Assembly (NCBI RefSeq): GCF_042434745.1
Contig: NZ_JBHLSS010000074.1
Length of the DNA stretch: 64,000 bases
Origin: Azotobacter paspali
GTDB lineage: Bacteria > Pseudomonadota > Gammaproteobacteria > Pseudomonadales > Pseudomonadaceae
Direction: 5' to 3' (one strand)
Of this stretch, positions 1 through 7,705 are shown piece after piece. Every line of letters begins with the position of its first letter. The first letter of the stretch is position 1. The position numbers and the translations under genes are program-made. The notes below the pieces were generated by a model. It had not been told where the DNA came from. It saw only the letters and a list, made by a program, of their open reading frames with translations, and did not search any database.

Positions 1-138
1 AGGAGGCCCGAAATGACCAGGAAGAGCAACCCCTGTATGTCGAATTCGTGTTTTCAAAAAATGCTCTAGCAGGTAGTGTGGGCAACGCCGCTATGCTTGT
101 CCACCGCCACATGTATAGACAACCTAAGTTATTACATG
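1..138. other. Window edge, no gene recognised
   Basis: I see no supported coding sequence here. The minus-strand restriction fragment next door ends at 139, and the short plus-strand frame crossing this stretch lies antisense to it. Confidence 0.4.
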
Positions 139-765
139 TTAGGAATAGAAACCCACAGTATCCCTTAACTGATCTGCAAAGTTGTAGATGTCATCAATGG
201 CTTCAAGGGGATGCCGTGTCTCATTTTTCTCTTTGTCGAAAGTTCCGATGTATTTTTGGTTGCGATTGAAGTGGAGCCGGCAGATAGGCTTGCGATTATT
301 ATCATCTAACAGGACACCGCAATAGCTTTAGGTATTGCACTGAACGATACGCTTGGCATCCACGACTGAGCGAACGATCGCTTTCACAATATGGAATCCC
401 TCCATCTCTTCGATGGTGGTGACTATCTTGTCCTCTTCAACCTTCTCGGGGCTTGGGTTCCCTTCCTCTGCGGGCGCGACACTTACAGTGCTAACGCTCC
501 CGCTCATGGCTGACTTCAGTCGTTCATTCACTTGATCGTTCAGGAATTGAGCTGCTGCTTTGCGCGTCAGCTCAGCAAATTGGTCACGTACCTTCTGCGT
601 GATTATTCCATCATAAACACGGGAAGCGATCAGCTTTACGAAGTCTTCATCTGGCACGCTTAGCTGTGTAGCGATCACCTTCTTGATCTGGCTGACATAC
701 TTCAGCTCACCTGCGGCGTTGATGATGGATTCGACGTCGAAAGCAGACTTGGTGAGTTTGACTAG
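139..765 (-). pseudogene. Restriction-endonuclease-like (HsdR_N family) C-terminal fragment
   Basis: This is the C-terminal part of a roughly 360-residue restriction-type protein. An open part (SAFDVESIINAAGELKYVSQ onward) stops at a TAA at 328-330. The same frame then continues with the family-typical tail (SYCGVLLDDNNRKPICRLHF) to a natural stop at 139-141, so one nonsense codon interrupts it. The 5' side is cut by the IS5-family element at 766. The N-terminal nuclease core is absent, so the gene is dead. An open frame does run to 792 because the IS end supplies a start codon and about 9 codons. Family recognition is from memory of the motif pattern. Confidence 0.7.
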
Positions 766-1579
766 GTTTTGTTGACGTATCAGCTCAGCCATAGCAAAAC
801 AGCCGCAAAAGCCAGCATTCCCTTGAAATGGCTGGCCCTCTTCTCATAGCGAGTGATGATCCGCCGGTAGTGCTTCAACTTGCCGAACAGGCACTCGATC
901 ACGTGCCGCTCCTTGTAGAGATGCCAGTCGCAGGAGCGTTGCTCGATGCGGTTCCGTCTGGCGGGAATGACGGCCTGGATCTGGCGCTCCTTCAGCCAGG
1001 CCAGAAGCTGGTTGGTGTCATAGCCCTTGTCTGCCAGCAGTGCCGACGTGGCGATCCCCGCCATGACTGGGATCGCCCGGCTGATATCGGCCGCTTGGCC
1101 TTTCGTCAGGATGAAGCGAATCGGTAATCCCAGCGCATCGGTCAACACATGGATCTTGCTGCTGAAGCCTCCTCGCGAACGCCCCAGTGCCTCCTGGGCC
1201 GCAGTATTGCAGGCCGCCCCGGCTGCACAGGCATGGGCATGCACGACGGAGCTGTCGATGCAGGCGTGTTGAAGGTCGGCGTCCCGAGCCAGTACCGAGT
1301 GAAGCCGATCCCAGACGCCGGGCTGGCACCAGCGGGCGAAGCGTTTGAAAACGCTGTTCCATGAGCCGAGGCAACGAGGCAGCATCCGCCTTGAGCGCCG
1401 CTGCGCAGTATCCAGAGCACCGCTTCTACGAACCGGCGACAGCCGAGAGTACGGGTCAGCCGGATCCCCTTCGTGGCGCCCAGCAGGTTTTGGATACGGG
1501 ACTAGTCGGTATCGCTCAGACAGCTTCTGTCGGTCATGGCAAAAGCCCAGTTTTAGCACTGGGCTTACGTCAACAGAAC
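766..1579 (-). mobile_element. IS5-family insertion sequence, 814 bp
   Basis: The ends are 14-bp inverted repeats (GTTTTGTTGACGTA at 766-779; the complement of GTTCTGTTGACGTA at 1566-1579) that differ at one position. Both ends are flanked by CTAG (762-765 and 1580-1583), consistent with the 4-bp YTAR target duplication of IS5-group elements. It encodes one transposase on the minus strand, which is broken, so the copy cannot move by itself. Confidence 0.8.
780..1537 (-). pseudogene. IS5-family DDE transposase, disrupted
   Basis: The DDE transposase core is clear: first Asp in IDSSVVHAHA, second Asp in LLADKGYDT, Glu in ECLFGKLKHYRR. The natural start is the ATG at 1535-1537 (MTDRSCLSDTD). 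Codon 12 is an amber TAG at 1502-1504 where relatives usually have Trp. A one-base deletion near 1390 then moves the rest (MLPRCLGSWNSVFKRF onward) into another frame. The two lesions inactivate it. A longer open frame reaching 1604 starts in flanking DNA and is not the native N-terminus. Confidence 0.75.
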
Positions 1580-1627
1580 CTAGCAACAGAGCCTTGCGAA
1601 CCATCCGCTGACTTCCTATGATATTTG

Positions 1628-1647
1628 GCTAAATATAGCTAAATATA
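1628..1647 (+). promoter_or_regulatory. Tandem 10-bp repeat, likely TA operator
   Basis: GCTAAATATA occurs twice back to back just upstream of the Phd-type antitoxin start at 1654. Autoregulated antitoxin promoters commonly carry such short AT-rich repeats. Binding is inferred from position. Confidence 0.5.
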
Positions 1648-1653
1648 GGGCGC

Positions 1654-1899
1654 ATGATGGAAGTCATCCCGTTGGCCGATGCCAAAAACAACCTGTCCCG
1701 CCTTGTGGATGCCGCCAGCGATGGACAAGAAATCATCATTGCCAAGCACGGTCGCCCTATGGCCCGCCTTGTGGCTGCTGGCAAGCCTGTCCGGCTGCGC
1801 TACGGCACCCTGAAAGGCCAGATTCGCGTAGCCGATGATTTCGATGCCGAACTGCCCAGCGAAGCCTTGGCCGGTTTTGAAGGCAAGGGTTCGGCATGA
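1654..1899 (+). CDS. Phd/YefM-family antitoxin
   Basis: An 81-residue antitoxin. Its N-terminal part (MEVIPLADAKNNLSRLVDAA, then IIIAKHGRPMARLV) is the Phd/YefM DNA-binding fold. The C-terminus should bind and neutralise the PIN-domain toxin encoded next, whose ATG overlaps this stop by 4 bases. Tandem Met codons (1654, 1657) leave the exact start open, and no strong ribosome site is visible. The repeat at 1628-1647 is the likely self-operator. Unlike its neighbours, this pair carries no lesion. Confidence 0.88.
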   Translation: MMEVIPLADAKNNLSRLVDAASDGQEIIIAKHGRPMARLVAAGKPVRLRYGTLKGQIRVADDFDAELPSEALAGFEGKGSA

Positions 1900-2273
1900 G
1901 GCTGTTAATCGACACCCATATCCTGATCTGGATACTGATCGACGACCCCAGGCTGACCCCCAAAGCCCGTAAGCTACTGGGCAAAGCCAGCGAGATTTAC
2001 GTCAGCACCGCCTCCTTCTGGGAGATGGCCATCAAGCAGAATCTCGGCAAACTGGATCTTCAGCTCGAACAGGTCATTGAGGAATGCCAAAACCTGGGCA
2101 TCCAGGAATTACCCGTGACCGCAGAACACCCCCTTGCCTTACTAGGCCTTGAACCCCTCCATAAAGACCCCTTTGATCGGCTGTTGGTAGCCGTGGCCAA
2201 GGCCGAACCGATGAAGCTACTTACGGCGGATAGCAAGGTAGCGGCTTATACGGAGTTGGCGGTGTTGATTTAA
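1896..2273 (+). CDS. VapC-like PIN-domain toxin
   Basis: A 125-residue PIN-domain ribonuclease. The acidic metal-binding residues fit the family: Asp in LLIDTHILIW near the N-terminus, Glu in STASFWEMAIK, Asp in HKDPFDRLLVAVA and Asp in LLTADSKV. Members cut RNA, often tRNA or rRNA, when the antitoxin is degraded. It overlaps the upstream antitoxin by ATGA, implying translational coupling. Full length and intact. Confidence 0.88.
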   Translation: MRLLIDTHILIWILIDDPRLTPKARKLLGKASEIYVSTASFWEMAIKQNLGKLDLQLEQVIEECQNLGIQELPVTAEHPLALLGLEPLHKDPFDRLLVAVAKAEPMKLLTADSKVAAYTELAVLI

Positions 2274-2460
2274 CGAAAGAAGGGCGCTCTACGTAATTAA
2301 CATGCCGCTGCTTGACTCAGGCATGCGCCTCCCTGTCTGTCCAGCGCATCGATAACTCACTGGTTCAGGCTTTTCGCTGCGCGAGTTCGCCTTGGAACCT
2401 CCCCAGGCTGCCGACTTGGCGGCAGCGGGGGAAAGTAGCGCTGGCAGGAGTAGGTTTCCG

Positions 2461-2856
2461 TCAGTTGTACCCTACGTCGCGCCGGGCGGAGGAGATGGTG
2501 ACGGTGAATCCGGCCAGCACGTCGATGAAGGACATGAGGGTCATGAGGAAGAACGTCGAAGTCCCCGCCGCGCTATAGGCTATGAACTCCACCAGGAAGG
2601 CCACGAACAGCAGCATGGACAGGGCATGGTCTATGACCGAAGCATTGCCGGAGCGGGTGGACTTGACTACTTCGCCACCCAGAGCGACCAAGGCCAGCGT
2701 CAACAGCAAGTCCGAAGTGGTGAAAAGCCATTGTGCGCCGGACAGCAAAGTCCCTTGAAACAGCACGCCATCGAGGTTGCCGGTGCCGGTCAAGATGACC
2801 GCGTTGTAAGCCAGAAAAACGAACAACAGCAGGGGAATGCTTCTGATCAATTGCAT
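2461..2856 (-). CDS. Small multi-pass membrane protein
   Basis: A 131-residue hydrophobic protein of unknown function, counted from the ATG at 2854-2856. A further upstream start would add 25 polar residues and is less likely. There are about four membrane segments: IPLLLFVFLAYNAVIL near the N-terminus, LFTTSDLLLTLALVALGG, ALSMLLFVAFLVEFIAY and FLMTLMSFIDVLAGFTV. Neighbours do not suggest a role. Product unknown. Confidence 0.55.
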   Translation of the reverse strand: MQLIRSIPLLLFVFLAYNAVILTGTGNLDGVLFQGTLLSGAQWLFTTSDLLLTLALVALGGEVVKSTRSGNASVIDHALSMLLFVAFLVEFIAYSAAGTSTFFLMTLMSFIDVLAGFTVTISSARRDVGYN

Positions 2857-2931
2857 GGGTATGTCTTCGTCGAGTTTAAGAGGGCGGCCACTATTCACCA
2901 CTGGTTGCCCGTGTATCAAGAGAGCGAGCAC

Positions 2932-2965
2932 GTAGGGTAGACAACGCTTTGCTTGCCCACCATAT
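2932..2965. repeat. Intergenic GTAGGGTNG-type dyad repeat, partial copy
   Basis: The stretch GTAGGGTAGACAACG followed by TGCCCACC is a degraded member of a dyad repeat family also seen at 3314, 25943, 50397, 56667 and 63756. Confidence 0.45.
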
Positions 2966-2976
2966 GCCCTGGATAG

Positions 2977-3294
2977 TCACCTCACCTTCTGCGGCACAAG
3001 CTCGATATGCAGCTCGCAGCCTACGGCCTGGGCATAGCGCTCGAGCGTTGCTAGAGAGGGCGCATGTTTACCGGCAGACTCCAGCCGAGAGATGGCGCTT
3101 TTGGTCGTCCCCATCCGTTCGGCCACCGCATCCTGTGTCAGTCCGGCACGGGTACGGGCTTAGAGTAACTGGTCGGCCAGTTGGTATTCCAGGGCCAGAG
3201 CGTCGTAGGCTTCGGTAAAGCCTTTGCGGGTGCGGGCTTTATCCAGAAACTGCTCATGGTTGTGGCGAACGGGTTGGTATTTGAGGTCAGGCAT
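2977..3294 (-). pseudogene. XRE-family (HigA-like) antitoxin with one internal stop
   Basis: The frame starts at an ATG (3292-3294) preceded by a perfect AAGGAGGT site and codes for 105 residues ending at 2977. A single TAA at 3160-3162 interrupts it immediately before the helix-turn-helix (ARTRAGLTQDAVAERMGTTK, then SAISRLESAGKHAPSLATL). The rest of the frame is clean, so this is a recent nonsense mutation in a HigA-type regulator. No partner toxin is directly attached. Confidence 0.75.
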
Positions 3295-3313
3295 TTTGTA
3301 CCTCCTTCAAGCG

Positions 3314-3387
3314 CGTAGGGTAGACAACGGCGCAGCCTTGTCTACCGATGCAAGCGGTGGGTAATCGCTGCGCGAGTTACCCACCCT
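3314..3387. repeat. Intergenic dyad repeat (GGTGGGTAATCGC type)
   Basis: GGTGGGTAATCGCTGCGCG is followed by its near-complement ending GAGTTACCCACC, preceded by GTAGGGTAGACAACGGCG. It is one copy of a dispersed hairpin family in the window. Confidence 0.55.
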
Positions 3388-3499
3388 ACCGAACTGCCTG
3401 ACAGATCGCGGCCGCCCTGTCGGCCATGCCGGGGAGCAGCCCGATCGGCTTGATCGTCCTCACCATCTGCACACTCAGTCTGTTCCGACTTCGCCGCGC

Positions 3500-3694
3500 C
3501 ATCCTCCCACCGTAGAACGATCTTGCCCTCGCGGTGCGCGGCCATTTCTTCGACGCCCTGCATCAGCTCGGCAAACAAATCACGCTTTTTCACTTGGCAC
3601 CTCGCTTTTTCAGCTCTGCGGCGATGGCCTGCTTGAGCAGCTTTTCCTGCTCGGCGATCGCTGGGCCACCAGAGATGTAGTACAGCAATAACAT
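3500..3694 (-). pseudogene. Toxin-antitoxin remnant (antitoxin N-terminus)
   Basis: A GTG at 3591-3593 opens KKRDLFAELMQGVEEMAAHR, the usual N-terminus of a HigA-type antitoxin, but the frame then loses similarity and no HTH follows. A 34-codon frame upstream (3590-3694, ending LKKRGAK) overlaps its start codon as a toxin tail would. I read this as the leftover junction of a deleted TA pair. Confidence 0.4.
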
Positions 3695-3713
3695 ATTTGT
3701 TACTATTTCGGCC

Positions 3714-4001
3714 GTGAACTATACCATTACCTACTACAGCGAAAGCATCCAGGACGATGTGCTCGCCTTGCCGCCCGGCCTGCGCGCTCGCTATTTCGCC
3801 TTGGCCGACTGCATGGAATTGCACGGTCCCAATTTGGGCGATCCACACAGCAAGGCTTTTGGATACGGCTTGTTCGAACTACGCCTGAAAGCGGCAGAAG
3901 GCATTACGCGGGTGTTCTATTGCACCTTGGTAAACAAGCGCATCGTGGTACTACACAGCTTCGTGAAGAAGACAGACAAGACGCCCGTCAAAGAAAGGTG
4001 A
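3714..4001 (+). CDS. RelE/HigB-type toxin, C-terminally truncated
   Basis: A 95-residue protein of the phage-derived Gp49/HigB toxin family, with the core GYGLFELRLK followed by ITRVFYCTLVNKRIVVLHSF and KKTDKTP. These toxins cleave mRNA at the ribosome. The TGA at 3999-4001 looks premature. In the same frame the sequence continues LAETRMKEVKQYADAR to a stop at 4050-4052, giving both the usual family tail and the usual overlap with the antitoxin gene. About 16 residues are lost, so activity is uncertain. Confidence 0.75.
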   Translation: MNYTITYYSESIQDDVLALPPGLRARYFALADCMELHGPNLGDPHSKAFGYGLFELRLKAAEGITRVFYCTLVNKRIVVLHSFVKKTDKTPVKER

Positions 4002-4035
4002 CTGGCCGAAACGAGAATGAAAGAGGTGAAGCAAT

Positions 4036-4323
4036 ATGCTGACGCACGCTGAACTCAAAGCCAAAGCCCTGGCGGACCCCGAGGTACGCGCCGAATACGA
4101 ACGGCTCAACCGCGAAGGGTTCGCCCTGCTGGACGAGATGCTGGCCGCCCGCCGGGAAGCCGGCCTGACCCAGGCGCAGGTTGCCGAACGCATGGGAACC
4201 AAGGCCCCGGCGGTAGCCCGGCTGGAAAACGCATTGGCTTCGGGCAAGCATTCCCCCAGTCTGGACACGCTACGCAAGTATGCGGCGGCACTGGGCAAGC
4301 GGGTGGAAGTGCATCTGGTCTGA
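4036..4323 (+). CDS. XRE-family antitoxin (HigA-like)
   Basis: A 95-residue antitoxin with an HTH around residues 40-65 (REAGLTQAQVAERMGTKAPA, then VARLENALASGKHSPSLDTL). An AGAGGTGA ribosome site lies at the right spacing. It follows the RelE/HigB-type toxin and its start lies inside the extended (ancestral) toxin frame, the normal toxin-first higBA layout. It probably represses its own promoter. Intact. Confidence 0.85.
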   Translation: MLTHAELKAKALADPEVRAEYERLNREGFALLDEMLAARREAGLTQAQVAERMGTKAPAVARLENALASGKHSPSLDTLRKYAAALGKRVEVHLV

Positions 4324-4361
4324 TGGCGAGCACGGAGGGTAGGCAGCGGCGCAAATCCAGA

Positions 4362-4793
4362 CTCCGCGACCTCGAAATCACGAGTCAGGCACTGGTCCGG
4401 TACGCCCAGTGGCGAATGGGCGACGATGGCGGACACGTGCTCGGGCAGATAGTGAGCAATGATCTGGTCCATCTGGGGGCGGTGCTGTCCTTAGCCAGGC
4501 CGGCGTGAGGATACGAGATCGACCAGCACGCGATGGCCGACGCTCGCAGGACGCTGAAGAAGCTCGGGGTGAGCCTGAGAAGCGAGGAGCACGACCGACG
4601 GCCTATGTTGGATGAGCTGGACAGGTTGCTGTAACACTTCGGAGACATTCTACGCCGTCGTCCGTCCGTCGGATTCGCACTTTTCAGCACGCGACGTCAG
4701 GACGAGATCACCCGCATCCGCTGGGCGGACGTCGACGAAAAGCCACGCGCCACCTTGGCGAAGCTGGCCCGGTCTGGGAAAGTCAGGCTGTAG
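4362..4793 (+). pseudogene. Phage-type tyrosine integrase fragment
   Basis: One frame reads TSQALVRYAQWRMGDDGGHV, then VSNDLVHLGAVLSLARPA, stop, YEIDQHAMADARRTLKKLGV, LDELDRLL, stop, FGDILRRRPSVGFALFSTRR and QDEITRIRWADVDEK. This is the core-binding region plus the first catalytic Arg box of a tyrosine recombinase. Two in-frame stops (TGA 4506-4508, probably from TGG; TAA 4632-4634) and a missing C-terminus with the catalytic Tyr make it a remnant. It fits the phage genes at 4883-7411. Confidence 0.75.
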
Positions 4794-4882
4794 CAGCTCA
4801 GGTCCTACGGAGTCAGCGTAACTACGGGCAGGCTCTTGCCGCCCTCGCGCGGTATCAGTAGCAGCATGCTTCTGCCCAGGGT

Positions 4883-5314
4883 TTGTCGCGGACCAGCACG
4901 GCGACCAAGACGCACGACACCAAGACCGGCCAGCCGGTGGTGACCGAACTACTCAATCCGGATAGCACGGCGGCGCAGACCGGTGGCGAGCACGTCGACC
5001 GGCATACCTATCCGACCCCCGAGGCGACCAGGGGCGCTGCCCAGGCGCGCCTCGACGGACTCAACCGGGCCACCGCGTCCGGCTCGCTAACATCGATAGG
5101 GCGGGCCAAAATCACTGCCGAGACGACGATGCGCCTGAGCGGCTTCAAGGTTGGCGCCGATGGCGACTACCTGGTGGAGCCGGTCACCCGGAACTACTGG
5201 GGCGGTGGATGGGTGGACAGCTACGAGATTTCCGCCGGCAAGGCCAAAGTCGTCAAGAGTAAGAGCAAGAAGAAAGACGGGCCGCTCCAGGTCATCGATC
5301 TACCTACTATGTGA
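4883..5314 (+). pseudogene. Phage late control protein D, C-terminal fragment
   Basis: An open frame of 143 codons from a TTG. It resembles the end of P2-like gpD, the baseplate/tail-tube protein: ARLDGLNRATASGSLTSIGR, then GDYLVEPVTRNYWGGGW and a Lys-rich tail. The protein normally exceeds 300 residues, so only the C-terminal third remains and no start signal is evident. It is part of the decayed prophage. Confidence 0.6.
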
Positions 5315-5446
5315 TGCGCCCTTATTTATATAAAGGAGTCATCGCGTCGCTCTGACTCCCGATCCGGCCAGATCCGGCGTGCCGATATCGGCACATCCTG
5401 AAGCAACTGCTAAGCGCTGGTGGAGAACGGAAAACCTCGAAAAGCA

Positions 5447-5465
5447 TCCCCCGGACGTTGGGGGA
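5447..5465 (-). terminator. Stem-loop after the flavodoxin/DUF2023 genes
   Basis: TCCCCC and GGGGGA form a short stem just past the end of the DUF2023 gene. On the minus strand it is followed within a few bases by TTTT, suggesting a weak intrinsic terminator. Confidence 0.4.
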
Positions 5466-5473
5466 AACTGGGT

Positions 5474-5845
5474 TCAATGCAGCCAGCCAGCGGCTTTGTC
5501 CTGGTGCTGCTTTCCTGCTCTGGTGAGAAACCGCAAGCACTGCTGCTCGCGGTCGTACCCCAGTAAGGTACCAAGAATGAAATCTTGCTCCGGCGTCAGC
5601 TCGTGCAAGGGTTTGGTCACGATGGTGCGCACGGTCTCGACGCAAGGTCCGCGACCAAAGAACACATTGACCTTCGTCATGCCGACATCTTGCACGTAAC
5701 AGTCGATGGACTCTTTTTCCAGCCTCTTTTGGAGTGCCATCGCCTCGTGCGGGGTCATGGTAAGCAGGAAAAGCTGACGCACTCCCTTGCGATATTCATA
5801 GATGTACTGGCCGAAGCAGGCCCCTACATGAGCTGAGCAAGCCAT
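5474..5845 (-). CDS. DUF2023 family protein (flavodoxin partner)
   Basis: A 123-residue protein with the DUF2023 pattern: YIYEYRKGVRQLFLLT, MALQKRLEKESIDCYVQDVG, KVNVFFGRGPCVETVR and LTPEQDFILGTLLGYDREQQ. Its biochemical function is unknown. The family is typically encoded beside a flavodoxin, as here, and its start lies 22 bp inside the flavodoxin gene, so translation is probably coupled. A role in flavodoxin function under iron limitation is inference from context. Residues before QYIYEYRK may not be translated if an internal start is used. Confidence 0.75.
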   Translation of the reverse strand: MACSAHVGACFGQYIYEYRKGVRQLFLLTMTPHEAMALQKRLEKESIDCYVQDVGMTKVNVFFGRGPCVETVRTIVTKPLHELTPEQDFILGTLLGYDREQQCLRFLTRAGKQHQDKAAGWLH

Positions 5846-6306
5846 GTCGTGATCCGAGCGTTCGTTTGGGAGGACTGGTTGTCTTCGTCCAGGGCCAGCC
5901 CGACGAAGCGGCCATCGCGCACAGCGGTCGAACCGGTGAAGTCGTAACCCTCGACATCCGTGAGCCCTACCACGTTGGCACCTTTTTCTACCACGATATC
6001 GTATAGAGTGCCGATCGCGTCCACGAAGGAGCCGGGATAGTTTTCCTGATCGCCGGTGCCGAACAGGGCTACCGTTTTGCCATTCAAATCCGCTTCTTCG
6101 AGCAACTCGAGCCGCTCATCCCAATCCGTTTGCAAATCGCCATCGCCATAAGTCGGGCAGCCCAGGATCAGCAGGGAACAGTCTTCGAAATCAGAAACTT
6201 GAGCCTTTTTGATATCCAAGACACGGCCGTTGATTTTACTGGCGATCCGTGAAGCGATCTTCTTGGTGCAGCCGCCGTCGGACCCATAAACAATAGTTAC
6301 GCTCAT
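5824..6306 (-). CDS. Long-chain flavodoxin
   Basis: A 160-residue FMN electron carrier. The phosphate-binding loop is GSDGGCTKKIAS at the N-terminus, and the isoalloxazine-side segments are GCPTYGDGDLQTDWD and GTGDQENYPGSFVDAIGTLY. The end (FVGLALDEDNQSSQTNARIT) is typical of long-chain flavodoxins. It is not obviously NifF, which is about 180 residues and differs at the N-terminus. The ATG at 6304-6306 is preferred over a GTG four codons upstream. A Fur-box-like site lies about 90 bp upstream. The gene is intact amid degraded phage and TA genes. Confidence 0.9.
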   Translation of the reverse strand: MSVTIVYGSDGGCTKKIASRIASKINGRVLDIKKAQVSDFEDCSLLILGCPTYGDGDLQTDWDERLELLEEADLNGKTVALFGTGDQENYPGSFVDAIGTLYDIVVEKGANVVGLTDVEGYDFTGSTAVRDGRFVGLALDEDNQSSQTNARITTWLAQLM

Positions 6307-6392
6307 ATTGCAACTCACTCGGGATTGGTTGGAATTCTGTAGCGGACCCGGGATGGGCCATCACCAGTTCCGCTGCGCCTGGATACCATATG

Positions 6393-6412
6393 ATCAATAA
6401 GAATTATTTGCA
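6393..6412 (-). promoter_or_regulatory. Fur-box-like site upstream of flavodoxin
   Basis: On the minus strand the sequence is TTGCAAATAATTCTTATTGA. It contains the AATAA-ttc-TTATT dyad typical of ferric uptake regulator sites, about 90 bp before the flavodoxin start. Iron-repressed flavodoxin is a common arrangement. The call rests on pattern only. Confidence 0.5.
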
Positions 6413-6504
6413 ATAGCTTGTTATTTCTATCTGCGCGGAAGTCTGAGCCACGACAGAACGCCTTTCCAGGCCGCCACCCGTGCGCGGCTTTTTCCCTGTT
6501 TCCG

Positions 6505-6531
6505 AGCCCCGACAACCGCCGGGGCTTTTTT
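6505..6531 (+). terminator. Intrinsic terminator, plus strand
   Basis: AGCCCCG and CGGGGCT form a stem with an 8-base loop, followed by six T. It lies ahead of the phage lysis remnants. The transcript it ends is not identifiable. Confidence 0.65.
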
Positions 6532-6551
6532 ATACCAGGAGGAAATCTTCC

Positions 6552-6971
6552 ATGACGCTATTTAAGATCCGCGCCGCGGCCATCGCTGCTGCCGGGGCGG
6601 ATGAATAGCCTCCAAGCCGAGACCATGCTGTTGGCCATCGGCTTGCAGGAATTCGCGTTTCGTCACCGCCACCAGATCGGCGGGCCCGCCCACAGCTATT
6701 GGATGTTCGAGCGTGCTTGGCGTGCTGGTGCATCCGCAGAGTCTCCGCATGCCCTGGCGGTCTGCGAGGCGAGTGGCGTCGAGGCGTCGGCCGGCACCGT
6801 GCCCGCCTGCTGCTGTGGACCGATCCGGCGCCGCTGCTGGCGGTGAGCGAGGTGGCTAGAGGCTGAGATCTGTATGTGCAGACGTGGTGGCCCGGCAAGC
6901 TGCACCGGAACCGCTGGGATGCCTGCTATGCGCAGGCCATGGATGCACTGGCCGGGGAGCTGCCGGCATGA
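6552..6971 (+). pseudogene. Phage lysis-region protein remnant
   Basis: A strong AGGAGG site precedes the ATG at 6552, but the frame ends after 18 codons. A second frame (MLLAIGLQEFAFRHRHQIGG, SYWMFERAW) and a third (RLLLWTDPAPLLAVSE, stop, then WWPGKLHRNRWDACYAQAMD) together spell a protein I associate with phage lysis cassettes directly before the holin. At least two frameshifts and one stop are present. The molecular function of the family is unknown to me. Confidence 0.5.
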
Positions 6972-7411
6972 GCCTGCTGTCCGCCGCCACGGCGCTGCTG
7001 CCGACGATTTCGGGGCTGCTCGATCGCGTCATCCCCGACTCGCAAGCCAAGTCCCAAGCGCAGATCGAGTTGCTCAGGCTCCAGGAGGAAGGGGCCTTCA
7101 AGGACTTGGATATTTAGTCGCAGATCAGTCTTGCACAGGCCGAGATCAACAAGGTCGAGGCGGCGAGCCAATCCGCATTCAAGTCGGGTTGGCGGCCGCT
7201 GGCCGGCTATGTTTCTATGTCTGTGGGGGCGGGCTGGCCTACGACTTTACTGTTGCGTCCGCTGCTGCCTTGGGTGCTGACGGTGGCCGGCGTGCAGGGC
7301 GTTCCGCCGCTACCGTTGCTCGACGAGGTACTGTTTGGGCTGTTCGGCCTTGGGACGCTACGAACGCTGGAGCGGCGGCAGCGGGTGACTGTGATCACGT
7401 CCAATACTTGA
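6968..7411 (+). pseudogene. Phage/GTA-type 3TM holin with one amber codon
   Basis: The frame of 147 codons begins MSLLSAATALLPTISGLLDR, continues LLRLQEEGAFKDLDI, then a TAG at 7115-7117, then SQISLAQAEINKVEAASQSA, FKSGWRPLAGYV and hydrophobic segments to the end. The pattern matches the 3TM holin family of gene-transfer agents and phages, which permeabilises the membrane for lysis. The stop probably replaced a CAG. Its start overlaps the end of the preceding remnant by 4 bases. Confidence 0.75.
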
Positions 7412-7705
7412 TCGGGAGGATGAGTCGCCAGGGGAACAGAAGGAGCCAAGGAGGCGGTCAGTAGGGTGGGGGCGACGGGGAGCCTTGTCTTGTTTCGCGT
7501 CGGGAAGGGGAGTGGAAAGGATTTCCCGGTCTCGCTCGGCTTGTGGAAAGGCGGGTAGACGGTCGTTCGAGCCGTCTTCGGGTTCGTCGAGGCTGGCCCG
7601 ATTCTGCAAGGTATGGGATATCAACTTTATGAGCAGGAACATTACCAGGGCGGACAGGAGCTGATAGACCAGAACGACAATCGCGAGTATCAGGACTCTA
7701 TTCAT
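7358..7705 (-). CDS. Small membrane-anchored protein (copy A of duplicated module)
   Basis: A 115-residue protein of unknown function. One N-terminal membrane helix (MNRVLILAIVVLVYQLLSAL, VMFLLIKLISHTL) is followed by a polar, Pro- and Arg-rich tail. A GGAGG site precedes the ATG at 7703-7705, and the longer upstream start lacks one. It is clearly related to the protein at 10693-11109 (both: hydrophobic start, then LI(S/A)H(T/V)LQ, then acidic stretch). Its last codons overlap the end of the holin remnant, and the same overlapped sequence follows copy B. Confidence 0.5.
   Translation of the reverse strand: MNRVLILAIVVLVYQLLSALVMFLLIKLISHTLQNRASLDEPEDGSNDRLPAFPQAERDREILSTPLPDAKQDKAPRRPHPTDRLLGSFCSPGDSSSRSSIGRDHSHPLPPLQRS

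Noticed and set aside
139..7411. Stop-codon reassignment or programmed readthrough to explain the many internal stops
   Set aside because: TAA, TAG and TGA are all involved, and intact genes nearby end with the same codons, so ordinary pseudogene decay is simpler.
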